Shown: piece after piece, positions 19,670 through 26,526 of the stretch
Position numbering within the stretch: the first letter of the stretch is position 1
How the letters are laid out: each line of letters opens with the position of its first letter
NCBI GenBank assembly: GCA_003946805.1
Contig: RPSH01000035.1
Coordinates: 1 to 34,447, forward strand
Reading direction: 5' to 3'
DNA length: 34,447 nt
Source: Bacillus sp. 2B10
GTDB lineage: Bacteria > Pseudomonadota > Alphaproteobacteria > Sphingomonadales > Sphingomonadaceae
Position numbers and translations under genes: made by a program
The notes under the pieces: generated by a model
The model's database searches: none
What the model saw: only the letters and a program-made list of their open reading frames with translations
What the model was told of the DNA's origin: nothing

Positions 19670-20290
19670 CTAGATGTGCGCGAAAATGTCGGTTTCCGGC
19701 CAGCCGGCAAGATCAAGTCGCGCGCGGTGCGGGAGGAAGTCGAAACAGGCCTGCGCCAGATCGCTCCGCCCCTCGCGCGCCAGCCGCTTCGCTAGTTCCT
19801 CGCGTAGCGCATGCAGGAAGCGCACGTCGGACGCGGCATAGTCGCGCTGCGCCTCCGACAGCACCGGGCCGCCCCAGTCGGACGACTGCTGCTGCTTGGA
19901 GATATCCTGCCCCAGCAATTCGCGGACCAGTTCCTTGAGCCCATGCCGGTCGGTATAGGTGCGCACCAGCCGCGACGCGATCTTGGTGCAGAACACGGGC
20001 GCGGCGACGACGCCCAGATAATGTTCGATCGCCGCCAGGTCGAACCGGCCGAAATGATACAGCTTCACCCGGTCCGGATCGGCCAGCACCGCCTTCAGGT
20101 TCGGCGCGGCATAGGTGCTGCCGGGGTTGAAGCGCACCAGATGCTGGTCCTCGCCACCGTCCGACAGCTGCACCACGCACAGCCGGTCGCGCGGGGTGAT
20201 GAGGCCCATCGTCTCGGTATCGACGGCGATGTCGGCACCGGGAGCGAAGACGCCTTCGGGCAGGTCTTCTTCGTGAAAATAAACGGTCAT
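19670..20290 (-). CDS. rnd: Ribonuclease D-like 3'-5' exonuclease
   Basis: A DEDDy exonuclease acting on the 3' ends of structured RNAs such as tRNA precursors. The catalytic residues are visible: D24 and E26 (DTETMGL), D84 (HFGRFD), and Y151 with D155 (YAASD). At 206 aa it contains only the exonuclease domain and lacks the HRDC domains of E. coli RNase D, which is usual for the short alphaproteobacterial form. It heads the leftward lpt-rpoN group, nine bases before lptC. A long hairpin repeat lies just upstream of the start. Confidence 0.92.
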   Translation of the reverse strand: MTVYFHEEDLPEGVFAPGADIAVDTETMGLITPRDRLCVVQLSDGGEDQHLVRFNPGSTYAAPNLKAVLADPDRVKLYHFGRFDLAAIEHYLGVVAAPVFCTKIASRLVRTYTDRHGLKELVRELLGQDISKQQQSSDWGGPVLSEAQRDYAASDVRFLHALREELAKRLAREGRSDLAQACFDFLPHRARLDLAGWPETDIFAHI

Positions 20291-20319
20291 CGGTAGCGCC
20301 TAGCGGTTGGAGGCGGGTT

Positions 20320-20424
20320 TGAAAACTCGCTTGGCGCGAGATTCGCGGTGCCAGCCCGCTCCCCCACCCGGCCACCCATCGAGAATACCGTGTGGGTGGC
20401 CGGGTGGGGGAGCGGGCTGGCGCC
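20320..20424. repeat. Long-hairpin repeat, copy 1
   Basis: Arms of 29 bases (20350-20378 and 20393-20421) are perfect complements around a 14-base loop, extended by three more pairs to 20347-20424. A smaller side hairpin CTCGC-TTGGC-GCGAG sits at 20326-20340. The same composite structure, in opposite orientation, recurs at 31500-31612. It lies between the leftward TerC and rnd genes and would be transcribed in any read-through. Confidence 0.9.
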
Positions 20425-20447
20425 GCATGTCGGGCATTCGCCCGGCA

Positions 20448-21251
20448 TCAGGAAGCAGCGCCCTCGCGGGCGAGACGCTTTTTCGTCTTCGATCGGCGCG
20501 AGACGATGTTGAGCGTCTCGACCCCGGCGGAGAACGCCATCGCCGCATAGATATAGCCCTTGGGAACATGCACGCCGAAGCCGTCGGCGATCAGCACCGC
20601 GCCGATCATCAGCAGGAAGCCCAGCGCCAGCATGACGACGGTCGGGTTCGCGTTGATGAAGCGCGCCAGCGGATCGGCGGCGACCAGCATGATCGCGACC
20701 GTCACGATGACCGCCGCCATCATGATCGGGACCTCGTCGGTCATGCCGACCGCGGTCAGGATCGAATCGATCGAGAACACCATGTCGAGCGCGACGATCT
20801 GCGCGATCGCCGAGCCGAAGCCGATCGCGGCCTTGCCCTTCCGGTCGAGCGCGTCGCCGGTCGGTTCGTCGTCCATCGTGTGATGGATTTCCTTGGTCGC
20901 CTTCCACACCAGGAACAGCCCGCCCGCGATCAGGATCAGGTCGCGCCACGAAAAGGCGGTTTCGAAGGCCGGCCGGCCATAGCCGTCGGGCGCGCCCTGC
21001 AGCCCCAGGTCGAACACCGGCGTGGTCAGCGAGACGATGAACGCGATCATCGACAGCAGCAGCAGCCGCATGACTAGCGCGAGACCGATACCGATTCGCC
21101 GCGCCAGCTGCTGCTGATGCGGGGGCAGCTTGTTCGACAGAATCGAGATGAAGATGAGGTTGTCGATACCGAGAACGACCTCCAGCACGACCAGCGTGAG
21201 GAAGGCGGCCCAGGCGGTCGGGTCGGCCAGAAGCGCGAAAATGGTATCCAT
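20448..21251 (-). CDS. TerC/Alx family integral membrane protein
   Basis: A polytopic inner-membrane protein of 267 aa with about seven hydrophobic segments. Motifs [20 protein letters not shown] near residue 23 and [15 protein letters not shown] near residue 155 each carry the acidic residues typical of the TerC family. Members are linked to metal (manganese) export and tellurium resistance, some working with the secretion machinery to load exported metalloproteins. A charged loop ([21 protein letters not shown]) lies mid-protein. I preferred ATG 21251; a GTG at 21278 gives nine more residues without a clear ribosome binding site. Confidence 0.9.
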   Translation of the reverse strand: MDTIFALLADPTAWAAFLTLVVLEVVLGIDNLIFISILSNKLPPHQQQLARRIGIGLALVMRLLLLSMIAFIVSLTTPVFDLGLQGAPDGYGRPAFETAFSWRDLILIAGGLFLVWKATKEIHHTMDDEPTGDALDRKGKAAIGFGSAIAQIVALDMVFSIDSILTAVGMTDEVPIMMAAVIVTVAIMLVAADPLARFINANPTVVMLALGFLLMIGAVLIADGFGVHVPKGYIYAAMAFSAGVETLNIVSRRSKTKKRLAREGAAS

Positions 21252-21302
21252 GGGGCGATTCTGTGCCGGTTTCGCCACAATATGACAAGGTTCGCGGCCA
21301 GC

Positions 21303-21329
21303 GGAACGATTGCAGCGGCGAAATTCGTT
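21303..21329 (+). promoter_or_regulatory. Weak EcfG-like promoter candidate before the cold-shock gene
   Basis: GGAAC (21303-21307) and CGTT (21326-21329) are 18 bases apart, one more than the usual 16-17 for the alphaproteobacterial general stress sigma factor. If used, it would give a leader of about 120 bases before the start at 21459. Confidence 0.25.
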
Positions 21330-21458
21330 TGGGACCGTGCGCTTTTAGGCTATGACAAGCGAGTGGCACCCGGTTTGGCGGTGCCCGGACACCTGCGTTT
21401 TTCGCTCGACGCTTGGGTTTACGATGAAGTTGGGCGAACCGGGAAGACGAACAGGGCA

Positions 21459-22259
21459 ATGAGTTTCGATCGAGGACGGCGCGGCGAGCGCGGTGGGCGC
21501 GGCAGGGACAAGCGCGACGGTTTTGGTGACGAAGGCGGCGGCAGCAGCTACGGCGGCGGCGGCGGTTTCGGCGGCGACCGCGGTGGCTTCGGCGGCGGCG
21601 GGTTTGGCGGTGGCGGCTTCGGCGGCGGCGGCGGCGGTTTCCGTGGCGGCGGTGGTGGCGGCGGCTTCGGCGGCGGCGGTGGCGGCTTCGGTGGTGGCGG
21701 CGGCGGTGGCCGCGGCATGCCCCCGCAGGTCGTCGGCGAGGCGACAGGCGTGGTCAAGTTCTTCAACGCGCAGAAGGGCTTCGGCTTCGTGGTCCGCGAC
21801 GACGGCGGCGAGGACGTGTTCGTGCACATCTCGGCGGTCGAGCAGGCTGGTCTCAGCGCGCTTGCCGAAGGGCAGCCGATGGGCTTCACCCTCGTCGATC
21901 GTGGCGGCCGCATCTCGGCGACCGACCTGAAGATCGACGGCGAGCCGATGGAAGTCACCGGCGGCGGTGCCCCGCGTGAACCGCGCGAAGCACGTGATGC
22001 CGGCCCGCGTGGCGGCGGCATGGGCGGCCCGCAGCGGCAGCTGACCGGCGAGCGCGCGAGCGGCGTCGTGAAGTTCTTCAACGCGATGAAGGGCTTCGGC
22101 TTCATCCAGCGCGACGATGGCCAGCCGGACGCATTCGTCCACATCTCGGCCGTCGAGCGCGCGGGTCTGCCGACGCTCAACGAAGGCGACCGGCTCGAAT
22201 TCGAGCTGGAAGTCGATCGTCGCGGCAAGCACGCAGCGGTGAACCTCAACAAGCTTTGA
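21459..22259 (+). CDS. Two-domain cold-shock protein with glycine-rich N-terminus
   Basis: A predicted RNA/ssDNA-binding protein of 266 aa. Residues 1-25 are Arg/Gly-rich, with RGRRGERGGRGR near the start. Residues 26-86 are almost only glycine with regularly placed Phe (GGGGFGG units) and a few Arg and Tyr. Two cold-shock domains follow at about 93-160 and 197-266, each with RNP1 (KGFGFV, KGFGFI) and RNP2 (VFVHIS, AFVHIS) intact; the linker contains another RGGGMGG. Two-domain CSPs are normal in alphaproteobacteria, but the long FG/RG low-complexity arm is not. ATG 21459 follows AGGG. A strong terminator follows. Confidence 0.92.
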   Translation: MSFDRGRRGERGGRGRDKRDGFGDEGGGSSYGGGGGFGGDRGGFGGGGFGGGGFGGGGGGFRGGGGGGGFGGGGGGFGGGGGGGRGMPPQVVGEATGVVKFFNAQKGFGFVVRDDGGEDVFVHISAVEQAGLSALAEGQPMGFTLVDRGGRISATDLKIDGEPMEVTGGGAPREPREARDAGPRGGGMGGPQRQLTGERASGVVKFFNAMKGFGFIQRDDGQPDAFVHISAVERAGLPTLNEGDRLEFELEVDRRGKHAAVNLNKL

Positions 22260-22282
22260 GGTTTCGCCACGGCGATGAAATC

Positions 22283-22318
22283 AGGGCCGGCTGTCCTTCG
22301 GGATAGCCGGCCCTTTTT
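22283..22318 (+). terminator. Strong intrinsic terminator of the cold-shock gene
   Basis: A 14-base-pair stem (one G-T pair) closes a TTCG tetraloop and is followed by TTTTT. It starts 24 bases after the stop codon. Confidence 0.93.
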
Positions 22319-22335
22319 CGTCTGGGGGAAAGAAG

Positions 22336-22692
22336 ATGGACCGTGCCACACCCAACCTGCCGTCGCGCGATTTCGCGGTGACGTCGGCCTTCTTCGCCAA
22401 GCTCGGTTTTGTCGAGGGCTGGCGCGATGCGGGGTGGATGATCCTGACCCGGGGCGCGCTGCAGCTCGAATTCTTTGCGTGGCCCGACTTCGATCCGGCG
22501 ACCAGCGGTTATGGCAGTTGCCTGCGACTGGACGACGTCGACGCCTTCTATGCGGTGGCGGTGGCCGCCGGCGTGCCGGAGAAGGCCGAGGGCTTTCCCC
22601 GGTTGCAGCCGCCGGTCCCGCAGCACGGGTTGCGGATCGGAGCGTTGCTCGATCCCGATTGCTCGCTGCTGCGGTTGATCGGGGAGGGGTGA
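22336..22692 (+). CDS. VOC superfamily protein, bleomycin-resistance-like
   Basis: A 118-aa protein with one glyoxalase/bleomycin-resistance fold. The start RATPNLPSRDFAVTSAFFAKLGF and the segment LQLEFFAWPDFDP with GSCLRLDDVDAFY fit the drug-binding (BLMA) subgroup, which usually lacks a metal site and acts by sequestering glycopeptide drugs as a dimer. Whether it confers resistance here cannot be told; many chromosomal homologues have no known ligand. GAAAGAAG precedes the ATG. It stands alone after the cold-shock terminator. Confidence 0.8.
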   Translation: MDRATPNLPSRDFAVTSAFFAKLGFVEGWRDAGWMILTRGALQLEFFAWPDFDPATSGYGSCLRLDDVDAFYAVAVAAGVPEKAEGFPRLQPPVPQHGLRIGALLDPDCSLLRLIGEG

Positions 22693-22773
22693 AGAGGCCG
22701 GCCGGCTATTCGTATCGGCCCCTCGACATGGTCGAAGCTATCGGAGGGTAGAGGCCGATCCCTCCGCCCGGAA

Positions 22774-22855
22774 CGTCGCCCCGGCGGAGGCCGAGGCCTC
22801 TCGCGGCGCCTGCTGCGCTTTACCCCGAGAGATCCTGGCCTTCGCTGGAATGACG
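22774..22855. repeat. Palindromic repeat between convergent genes
   Basis: An imperfect inverted repeat with ends CGTC and TGACG and internal GAGGCC/GGCCTTC and CTCTCG/CGAGAG complements. It has the same style as the elements at 26487-26517 and 30471-30566, which also end in (T)GACG. It lies in the 205-base gap between two converging genes, which otherwise contains nothing recognisable. Confidence 0.65.
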
Positions 22856-22897
22856 CTCGTTTCGAACGGGATGGGTCAGGCCGAAGCCGGCGCGCTT

Positions 22898-23332
22898 TCA
22901 GCTTCGAGGATAGCCGAGCCGATGTGCTACCCGGCTAGCACAGAGGCCGGCGAGACAATAGCCGAGGAAGTCGAGCGGTTCGTCGAACCAGCGGGTGCCG
23001 GCAATGCCGATGATCGCCATTGCCGCGCCGATGAAGCCGCCGGCGATCAGCCCGAAGCGCAGCGCGTCGCTGCGGCGCTGCCGTCCCGATCGTATCGCGA
23101 AGTCCCATAGCGGCAGCCCGAGCATCAGACAGATCGGTACTGCGATGCACGATCCGACGACAATGCCGAACAGCCCCAACTGCATCAGTCCGGGGAGGCG
23201 GTCGTCGACGACCGATCCATGGTCGATCCCCTCTCGCAATCCCCAGGATGCGATCAGAATGGTAACTGCCGCCATGGCCGCGACGCTGACCGATGCGATG
23301 CGCCGGCAGACCGACGGTGCGGCAACGTTCAC
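22898..23332 (-). CDS. Small polytopic membrane protein, unknown
   Basis: A 144-aa protein with about four hydrophobic segments (near residues 13-32, 48-78, 94-115 and 125-140). No motif is recognised. GTG 23332 overlaps the desaturase stop (GTGA) and has GGAGA seven bases upstream, so it is translationally coupled to the desaturase and likely acts in the same membrane process; that link is inference. An internal ATG at 23275 is a weaker alternative that would remove part of the first segment. Confidence 0.65.
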   Translation of the reverse strand: MNVAAPSVCRRIASVSVAAMAAVTILIASWGLREGIDHGSVVDDRLPGLMQLGLFGIVVGSCIAVPICLMLGLPLWDFAIRSGRQRRSDALRFGLIAGGFIGAAMAIIGIAGTRWFDEPLDFLGYCLAGLCASRVAHRLGYPRS

Positions 23333-24255
23333 GCGACCGTCTCCACCGCCGCTGCGCCCTGTACCCGCCGCAACCCCGCGCGCGGCGGCAGGTCCGCCGG
23401 TTCGTTCAGATCGCGTACCAGCCCGGCCCGCCGCAGCGCCAGCAGCACCCACCAGCCGGGATCGTGCTGGCCCGGCAGGATTCCCAGTCGCGCCGATTCG
23501 GGAAAGGCGTGGTGGTTGCCGTGCCACGCTTCGCCGAAGGTGACGAGCGCGGCGGCGGGCAGGTCGTGGCCCTGCACGCCGGCGCCGTCGACCACCCAGC
23601 CCTGCGGCCCGCGGCGATGGGTGATGTGGCCGACCAGCCAGTGTCCGGTGACGCCGGCCGCGACCCGGACGGCCACGCCCCAGACCAGCCATGGCAACCC
23701 GCCGACCCACCAGAACAGCAACGCCCAGGGCAGTTGCTGCGCCATCCACGTCGATTCGAGCGCGCGCAGGAAGCGGTCGTCACGCAGATACCGCTCGGGC
23801 ACGAAGCGCGGCGGATGGTCGAGGTCGAGCTGGCAGTGCATCTGCCACCACGCATCGCGCGCCATCGTGGTGCGGTGGGCGTGCAGCGGGTGGCAGTCGG
23901 GCTGGCGTTGCGCCCAGTCGCGCATGTCGTGCAGGTGGACCATGCCGATCGGCCCGGCCATGCCGACCAGCGTGCCGAGATATACGAGGACGCGTTCAAC
24001 CCAGAGGGGCGCGGAAAAGCTGCGATGGATCAGCAGCCGGTGCAGTCCGATCGAATGGCCGGCGCACAGGGTGACGGCGCTGGTCGCGAGGAACAGCAGC
24101 ACCGCGCCCGGCGTCACGAACCATGGTCCGGCGATCAGGGCGACCGCCGTCATGCCGCCGATCCAGATCGACTTGCGCGGTGCCCATCGCACCGTTCCCG
24201 CCACGGCGGAGGTTTCGGGCAGCGCCTTGATCCGGCGGGTCGAACGATCGGGCAT
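23329..24255 (-). CDS. Fatty acid desaturase
   Basis: A membrane di-iron enzyme of 308 aa that introduces a double bond into acyl chains. Histidine box 1 is HRLLIH (H72, H77, with H67 nearby) and box 3 is HGNHH (H245, H248, H249). The middle box differs from the usual HRxHH: the corresponding stretch is HLHDMRDWAQRQPDCH (H107, H109, H122). Additional histidines (H205, H210, H213) lie in GHWLVGHITH. Hydrophobic segments flank the boxes as in delta-9-type enzymes. It is divergent from an ArsR-type regulator and coupled to a small membrane protein. Confidence 0.85.
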   Translation of the reverse strand: MPDRSTRRIKALPETSAVAGTVRWAPRKSIWIGGMTAVALIAGPWFVTPGAVLLFLATSAVTLCAGHSIGLHRLLIHRSFSAPLWVERVLVYLGTLVGMAGPIGMVHLHDMRDWAQRQPDCHPLHAHRTTMARDAWWQMHCQLDLDHPPRFVPERYLRDDRFLRALESTWMAQQLPWALLFWWVGGLPWLVWGVAVRVAAGVTGHWLVGHITHRRGPQGWVVDGAGVQGHDLPAAALVTFGEAWHGNHHAFPESARLGILPGQHDPGWWVLLALRRAGLVRDLNEPADLPPRAGLRRVQGAAAVETVA

Positions 24256-24273
24256 AACGCGCTCCTTCGGTAA

Positions 24274-24289
24274 TTAGGTATATTCCTAA
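24274..24289. promoter_or_regulatory. Operator-like palindrome between desaturase and ArsR-type regulator
   Basis: TTAGGTATATTCCTAA matches its own reverse complement at 14 of 16 positions. It lies 19 bases from the desaturase start and 10-50 bases from the regulator start, and it overlaps the only AT-rich, promoter-like DNA there. It probably binds the regulator at 24339, giving autoregulation and control of the desaturase. Confidence 0.7.
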
Positions 24290-24338
24290 ATAGCGAAGCA
24301 TGTTTGTCAAGCGGGATGGTCCGGCCTATATCGGCGGG

Positions 24339-24653
24339 ATGCAACGTGTCTTCGAAGCGCTGGCGTCGGTGCCCCGGCGCAAGATCCTCGCCTATCTCGC
24401 CCATGCCGAAATGAGCGCGGGCGAGATCGCGGCGCGGTTCGACATGTCGAAGCCGTCGATCTCGCAACACCTGTCGATCCTCGATGCGGCGGGGCTCGTG
24501 ACGAGCGAAAAGCGCGGGCAGTTCGTCTATTACCGGCTGGTGCCCGACAACCTCGCCAACACGCTGAACGGCTTCGTGCAGGAAGTCTGTCCGGTCGCAC
24601 GGCCGCTCCGGCGCGAGAGCAGGGCACGCAACGGGAACCCCGACGCGTCCTGA
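24339..24653 (+). CDS. ArsR/SmtB-type winged-helix regulator
   Basis: A DNA-binding protein of 104 aa with a clear helix-turn-helix (SAGEIAARFDMSKPSISQHLSIL) and wing (VTSEKRGQFVYYRL). It has no metal-binding CVC motif in the recognition helix, so it is closer to the SdpR-like non-metal branch; a single Cys lies in the tail. ATG 24339 fits the family start (MQRVFEALA). A longer form from ATG 24300 would add 13 atypical residues and begin almost directly after the palindrome, as a leaderless message. It probably regulates itself and the divergent desaturase. Confidence 0.85.
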   Translation: MQRVFEALASVPRRKILAYLAHAEMSAGEIAARFDMSKPSISQHLSILDAAGLVTSEKRGQFVYYRLVPDNLANTLNGFVQEVCPVARPLRRESRARNGNPDAS

Positions 24654-24687
24654 TCGTGTTGCAGGACACACGCGAAAGGGATCGACG

Positions 24688-25638
24688 ATGGGCATGGTGC
24701 AGGACGGGGTGTGGACCAACGATACGCCGGTCGCGCCGACCGACGCGTCGGGCAATTTCCAGCGCGCCGAAAGCGGTTTTCGCGACTGGTTGACGGCGGA
24801 TGGCGGGCCGGGGCCGGACGGGCAGGGCGGCGTGCCGGCGGAGCGGGATCGCTATCACCTCTATGTCAGCCTCGCCTGTCCGTGGGCGCATCGCACGCTG
24901 GTGGTGCGTGCGCTCAAGGGGCTGGAGGCGATGCTGCCGGTCACGGTCGTCGGGCCGCTGATGGGCGCGCAGGGGTGGAGCTTTGCCCCCGCGTTCGGCG
25001 GGACGGGCGATCCGGTGAACGGCGCCGACCATCTGCACCAGCTCTACACGCTCGCCCGACCCGGCATGACGGGCAAGGTCACGGTGCCGGTATTGTGGGA
25101 CCGGCGCGAACGGCGGATCGTGAACAACGAATCGTCGGAGATCCTACGGATGCTGAACACCGCGTTCGACGATCTCGGCGCGCGGCCGGGCGACTATTAT
25201 CCCCAAGCGCTGCGGGCGGAGATCGATGCGGTGAACGACCGGGTCTATCACAGCGTCAACAACGGCGTGTACCGCGCCGGCTTCGCGACGACGCAGGACG
25301 CCTATGACAAAGCGGTGCATGCGCTGTTCGATACGCTCGACTGGCTGGAGACGCGGCTGGCGGGCGACTGGCTGGTCGGCGATACGCTGACCGAGGCGGA
25401 TATCCGGCTGTTCACCACGCTGGTGCGGTTCGACCCGGTCTATCACGGGCATTTCAAATGCAATGTCCGGCGGCTGATCGACTATCCGCGGTTGCGCGCG
25501 CTGGCCGAACGGGTCGCCGCGCTGCCCGGGGTCGCGGAGACGATCGACCTCGACCAGATCAAGACACATTATTATCGCAGCCACACGGCGATCAATCCGA
25601 CCGGCATCGTGCCCGCCGGGCCGGCGGTGGCGTTCTGA
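24688..25638 (+). CDS. Glutathionyl-hydroquinone reductase (YqjG/Ecm4 type)
   Basis: Xi-class glutathione transferase that removes glutathione from glutathionyl-hydroquinones. At 316 aa it has the family's extra N-terminal extension before the thioredoxin fold. The catalytic C64 lies in CPWAHR, and the segments VPVLWDRRERRIVNNESSEI and the late YRSHTAINPTGIVP are typical. AAAGGGA six bases before the ATG fixes the start. It follows the ArsR-type gene by 34 bases in the same direction and could be co-transcribed with it. Confidence 0.93.
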   Translation: MGMVQDGVWTNDTPVAPTDASGNFQRAESGFRDWLTADGGPGPDGQGGVPAERDRYHLYVSLACPWAHRTLVVRALKGLEAMLPVTVVGPLMGAQGWSFAPAFGGTGDPVNGADHLHQLYTLARPGMTGKVTVPVLWDRRERRIVNNESSEILRMLNTAFDDLGARPGDYYPQALRAEIDAVNDRVYHSVNNGVYRAGFATTQDAYDKAVHALFDTLDWLETRLAGDWLVGDTLTEADIRLFTTLVRFDPVYHGHFKCNVRRLIDYPRLRALAERVAALPGVAETIDLDQIKTHYYRSHTAINPTGIVPAGPAVAF

Positions 25639-25682
25639 TCGGGTCGGACGCGGGCAGGACGGTTGCGAGGATAAGGACACCC

Positions 25683-26480
25683 ATGATTCGCTGGATGCTA
25701 CCGCTGACGCTCGCGCTCGCGACCACCGCCGCCGCGGCGCAGACCGGCACGCCGCCGGTGGCGCCCGCGCCCGTGCCGGTCGAGGGGATCGCGGCGCGGA
25801 TCGTCGCGCGCTATCCGCACGATCGCACCGCCTTTACCCAGGGGCTGGTGTGGCATGACGGCGCGCTGTTCGAAAGTACCGGACAGCCCGGCGTGTCCGA
25901 CGTGCGGCGGGTGCGGCTGGCCGACGGCAAGGTGCTGGCGCGTACGAAGCTGCCGGGGTTGCAGTTCGGCGAGGGGCTGGCGGTGGACGGCAACCAGCTG
26001 GTCAGCATCACGTGGCAGGACGGGATCGCGCATCGCTGGGACGCGAAGACGCTGAAGCCGGTCGGGCGGGCGCGCTATCCGGGCGAGGGCTGGGGCCTCG
26101 CGAACGATGGCACGTCGCTGATCCTGTCGGACGGGACGCCGACGCTGCGCTTCATGGACCCCAAGACGTTCAGGGAGCGGCGGCGGGTGACGGTCACCGC
26201 CAATGGGCGGCCGATACACAACCTCAACGAGCTGGAGATGATCGACGGCAGGCTGTGGGGCAATATCTGGCACCGCGACTATATCGTGCGGATCGATCCG
26301 GCGACCGGCGCGGTCGACGGGCTGGTCGACCTTGCGCCGCTGCGCGCCGAGCTGGGCGCGCTCGATCCGGAAGCGGTGCTGAACGGGATCGCGTGGGATG
26401 CGGCGGGCAAGCGGCTGTTCGTCACGGGGAAATGGTGGCCGACGCTGTTCGAGATCGCGCTGGAGCCGGTGGAACAATAA
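25683..26480 (+). CDS. Glutaminyl-peptide cyclotransferase (plant/bacterial type)
   Basis: Cyclises N-terminal glutamine to pyroglutamate on exported proteins or peptides. A signal peptide (about residues 1-20, ending AAAAQ) directs it to the periplasm. The body is the five-bladed propeller type, with FTQGLVWHDGALFESTGQPG near residue 55, IHNLNELEMIDGRLWGNIW near residue 180 and LNGIAWDAAGKRLFVTGKWWPTLFEI at the end. At 265 aa it has family length. ATG 25683 follows AAGGACACCC. It lies 44 bases after the glutathione enzyme gene. Confidence 0.92.
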   Translation: MIRWMLPLTLALATTAAAAQTGTPPVAPAPVPVEGIAARIVARYPHDRTAFTQGLVWHDGALFESTGQPGVSDVRRVRLADGKVLARTKLPGLQFGEGLAVDGNQLVSITWQDGIAHRWDAKTLKPVGRARYPGEGWGLANDGTSLILSDGTPTLRFMDPKTFRERRRVTVTANGRPIHNLNELEMIDGRLWGNIWHRDYIVRIDPATGAVDGLVDLAPLRAELGALDPEAVLNGIAWDAAGKRLFVTGKWWPTLFEIALEPVEQ

Positions 26481-26486
26481 TCCTGA

Positions 26487-26517
26487 ACGACGCCCCGGCC
26501 TGCGTCGGGATGACGTT
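26487..26517. repeat. Short palindromic repeat remnant
   Basis: CGACGCCCCGG and CGGGATGACG form an imperfect inverted repeat. It resembles one half of the family seen at 22774-22855 and fills the 46-base gap between convergent genes. Confidence 0.35.
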
Positions 26518-26526
26518 CGTGGTGGA

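Noticed and set aside
20320..20424. Long perfect hairpin as a transcription terminator
   Set aside because: There is no T run on either strand, and a near-identical structure occurs at 31500-31612 in another context, so a dispersed repeat is the better explanation.
21345..22351. Ala- or Pro-rich frames antisense to the cold-shock gene
   Set aside because: They are produced by reading the glycine tract on the other strand (GCC and CCG codons). The plus frame has two complete cold-shock domains.
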